A stretch of 14,958 nucleotides of DNA from CAZFAP01 sp964516325 (lineage in GTDB: Bacteria; Auribacterota; JABMQX01). Shown here one piece after another: positions 14,623 through 14,958 of this stretch (position 1 is the first letter of the stretch; the number at the start of each line of letters is the position of its first letter). The notes below the pieces were generated by a model. The model made no database searches and had not been told where the DNA came from. It saw only the letters and a list, made by a program, of their open reading frames with translations. The position numbers and the translations under genes were made by a program. The stretch covers positions 1 to 14,958 of the forward strand of contig CAZFAP010000121.1 in assembly GCA_964516325.1 (NCBI GenBank), given 5' to 3'.

Positions 14623-14958
14623 TCACTCGCTCGTCGCCGGCAGCGGTGCAGAGAGTCGAAAATCTTTCTGAAGGGGCACGGTGCCAATCTCGACGGAGAA
14701 CTCCTCCACTGGTTTCTGATCCGGGAAGTCGTTGTTGTGAATAGAAACTGAATAGCGGCCGGGCGGAAGAATGAGAACTCGGTAGGAGCCGTCGAGACCC
14801 GTGACCGCAGTGCGCGTAATCCCAGCTCCTTCCCCTTTGCCTTTTACCTGAGAGACGACGAGCTTCATGTTGGGAAGTGCTTCCCCCTCGTGCGAGAGAA
14901 CCTTCCCGAAGAGAGCCAGAGGCGCCTCCCAGGTTGGGGCCTTCTCTTCGCCGGGTGG
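14623..14958 (-). CDS. Partial gene: protein ending in a carboxypeptidase-regulatory-like domain
   Basis: The C-terminal 111 residues of a protein whose 5' part lies beyond the right edge. The reading frame is open to the edge: an in-frame ATG at 14868 is preceded by 30 more in-frame codons that fit the same domain, so it is internal. The visible sequence is a CarboxypepD_reg-like beta sandwich: LFGKVLSHEGEALPNMKLVV opens it, then TAVTGLDGSYRVLILPPGRY, the typical 'T..DGsY.f..LppG.Y' core, then SVSIHNNDFPDQ. The last strand, KDFRLSAPLP, ends with TSE. Such domains are found in exported proteins of many kinds, often as receptor or adhesin modules; the full-length product cannot be named. No membrane segment or sorting signal is visible in the part seen. 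Confidence 0.75.
   Translation of the reverse strand, partial: PPGEEKAPTWEAPLALFGKVLSHEGEALPNMKLVVSQVKGKGEGAGITRTAVTGLDGSYRVLILPPGRYSVSIHNNDFPDQKPVEEFSVEIGTVPLQKDFRLSAPLPATSE

Noticed and set aside
14434..14751. 105-codon plus-strand open frame after the thioredoxin gene
   Set aside because: No motif, and it overlaps antisense to the clear carboxypeptidase-regulatory-like domain on the other strand.

Overview
The window is a G+C-rich (roughly 58-60 % by eye) stretch of bacterial chromosome from what looks like an uncultivated Gram-negative lineage. A complete DsbD with a signal peptide implies a periplasm. The secreted proteins are of kinds frequent in Planctomycetes/Verrucomicrobia-like and related genomes: a GH172/DUF2961 enzyme, and a DNRLRE + DUF5011 protein whose C-terminus contains 'RFYRVR'. 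That placement is inference; no marker gene here fixes the phylum. A rubredoxin fits an anaerobic or microaerobic lifestyle. I see no rRNA, tRNA, CRISPR array, phage gene or intact transposase.

Layout. 56-649 (+) encodes a PAP2-type membrane phosphatase, convergent with mutY on the minus strand (948-2030). A gene-poor stretch of about 1 kb (2031-3036) holds hairpins, an imperfect inverted repeat and an extended -10 promoter. It precedes a large secreted DUF2961/GH172 protein (3037-5244, +). A GC hairpin separates that gene from a convergent secreted DNRLRE/DUF5011 protein (5472-6869, -). Next on the minus strand come an HD-domain hydrolase (7235-7801) and a 53-residue rubredoxin (7999-8160). 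A divergent intergenic region (8161-8521) carries a near-consensus sigma-70 promoter. It drives a plus-strand run: a GT4-like glycosyltransferase (8522-9748), a second glycosyltransferase fused to an (alpha/alpha)-barrel-like C-terminal domain (9760-12114), dsbD (about 12294-14066) and a thioredoxin (14081-14404). At the right edge a minus-strand gene enters the window, represented by a carboxypeptidase-regulatory-like domain (14623-14958).

How the genes work together. The two glycosyltransferase genes are 11 bp apart and share N-terminal motifs (R-R/Q-C-G-I-A-T-F and H-E-Y/F-G-L/I-Y), so they probably make or modify one glycan. DsbD and the thioredoxin form a translationally close pair that could carry cytosolic reducing power to periplasmic thiols. 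The GH172 protein, the DNRLRE/DUF5011 protein and the edge gene are secreted or probably secreted, which suggests glycan turnover and surface binding. I did not find a clear unknown defence or mobile system. The least explained items are the glycosyltransferase-barrel fusion with its divergent partner, and the repeat-bearing intergenic region at 2.1-2.9 kb.
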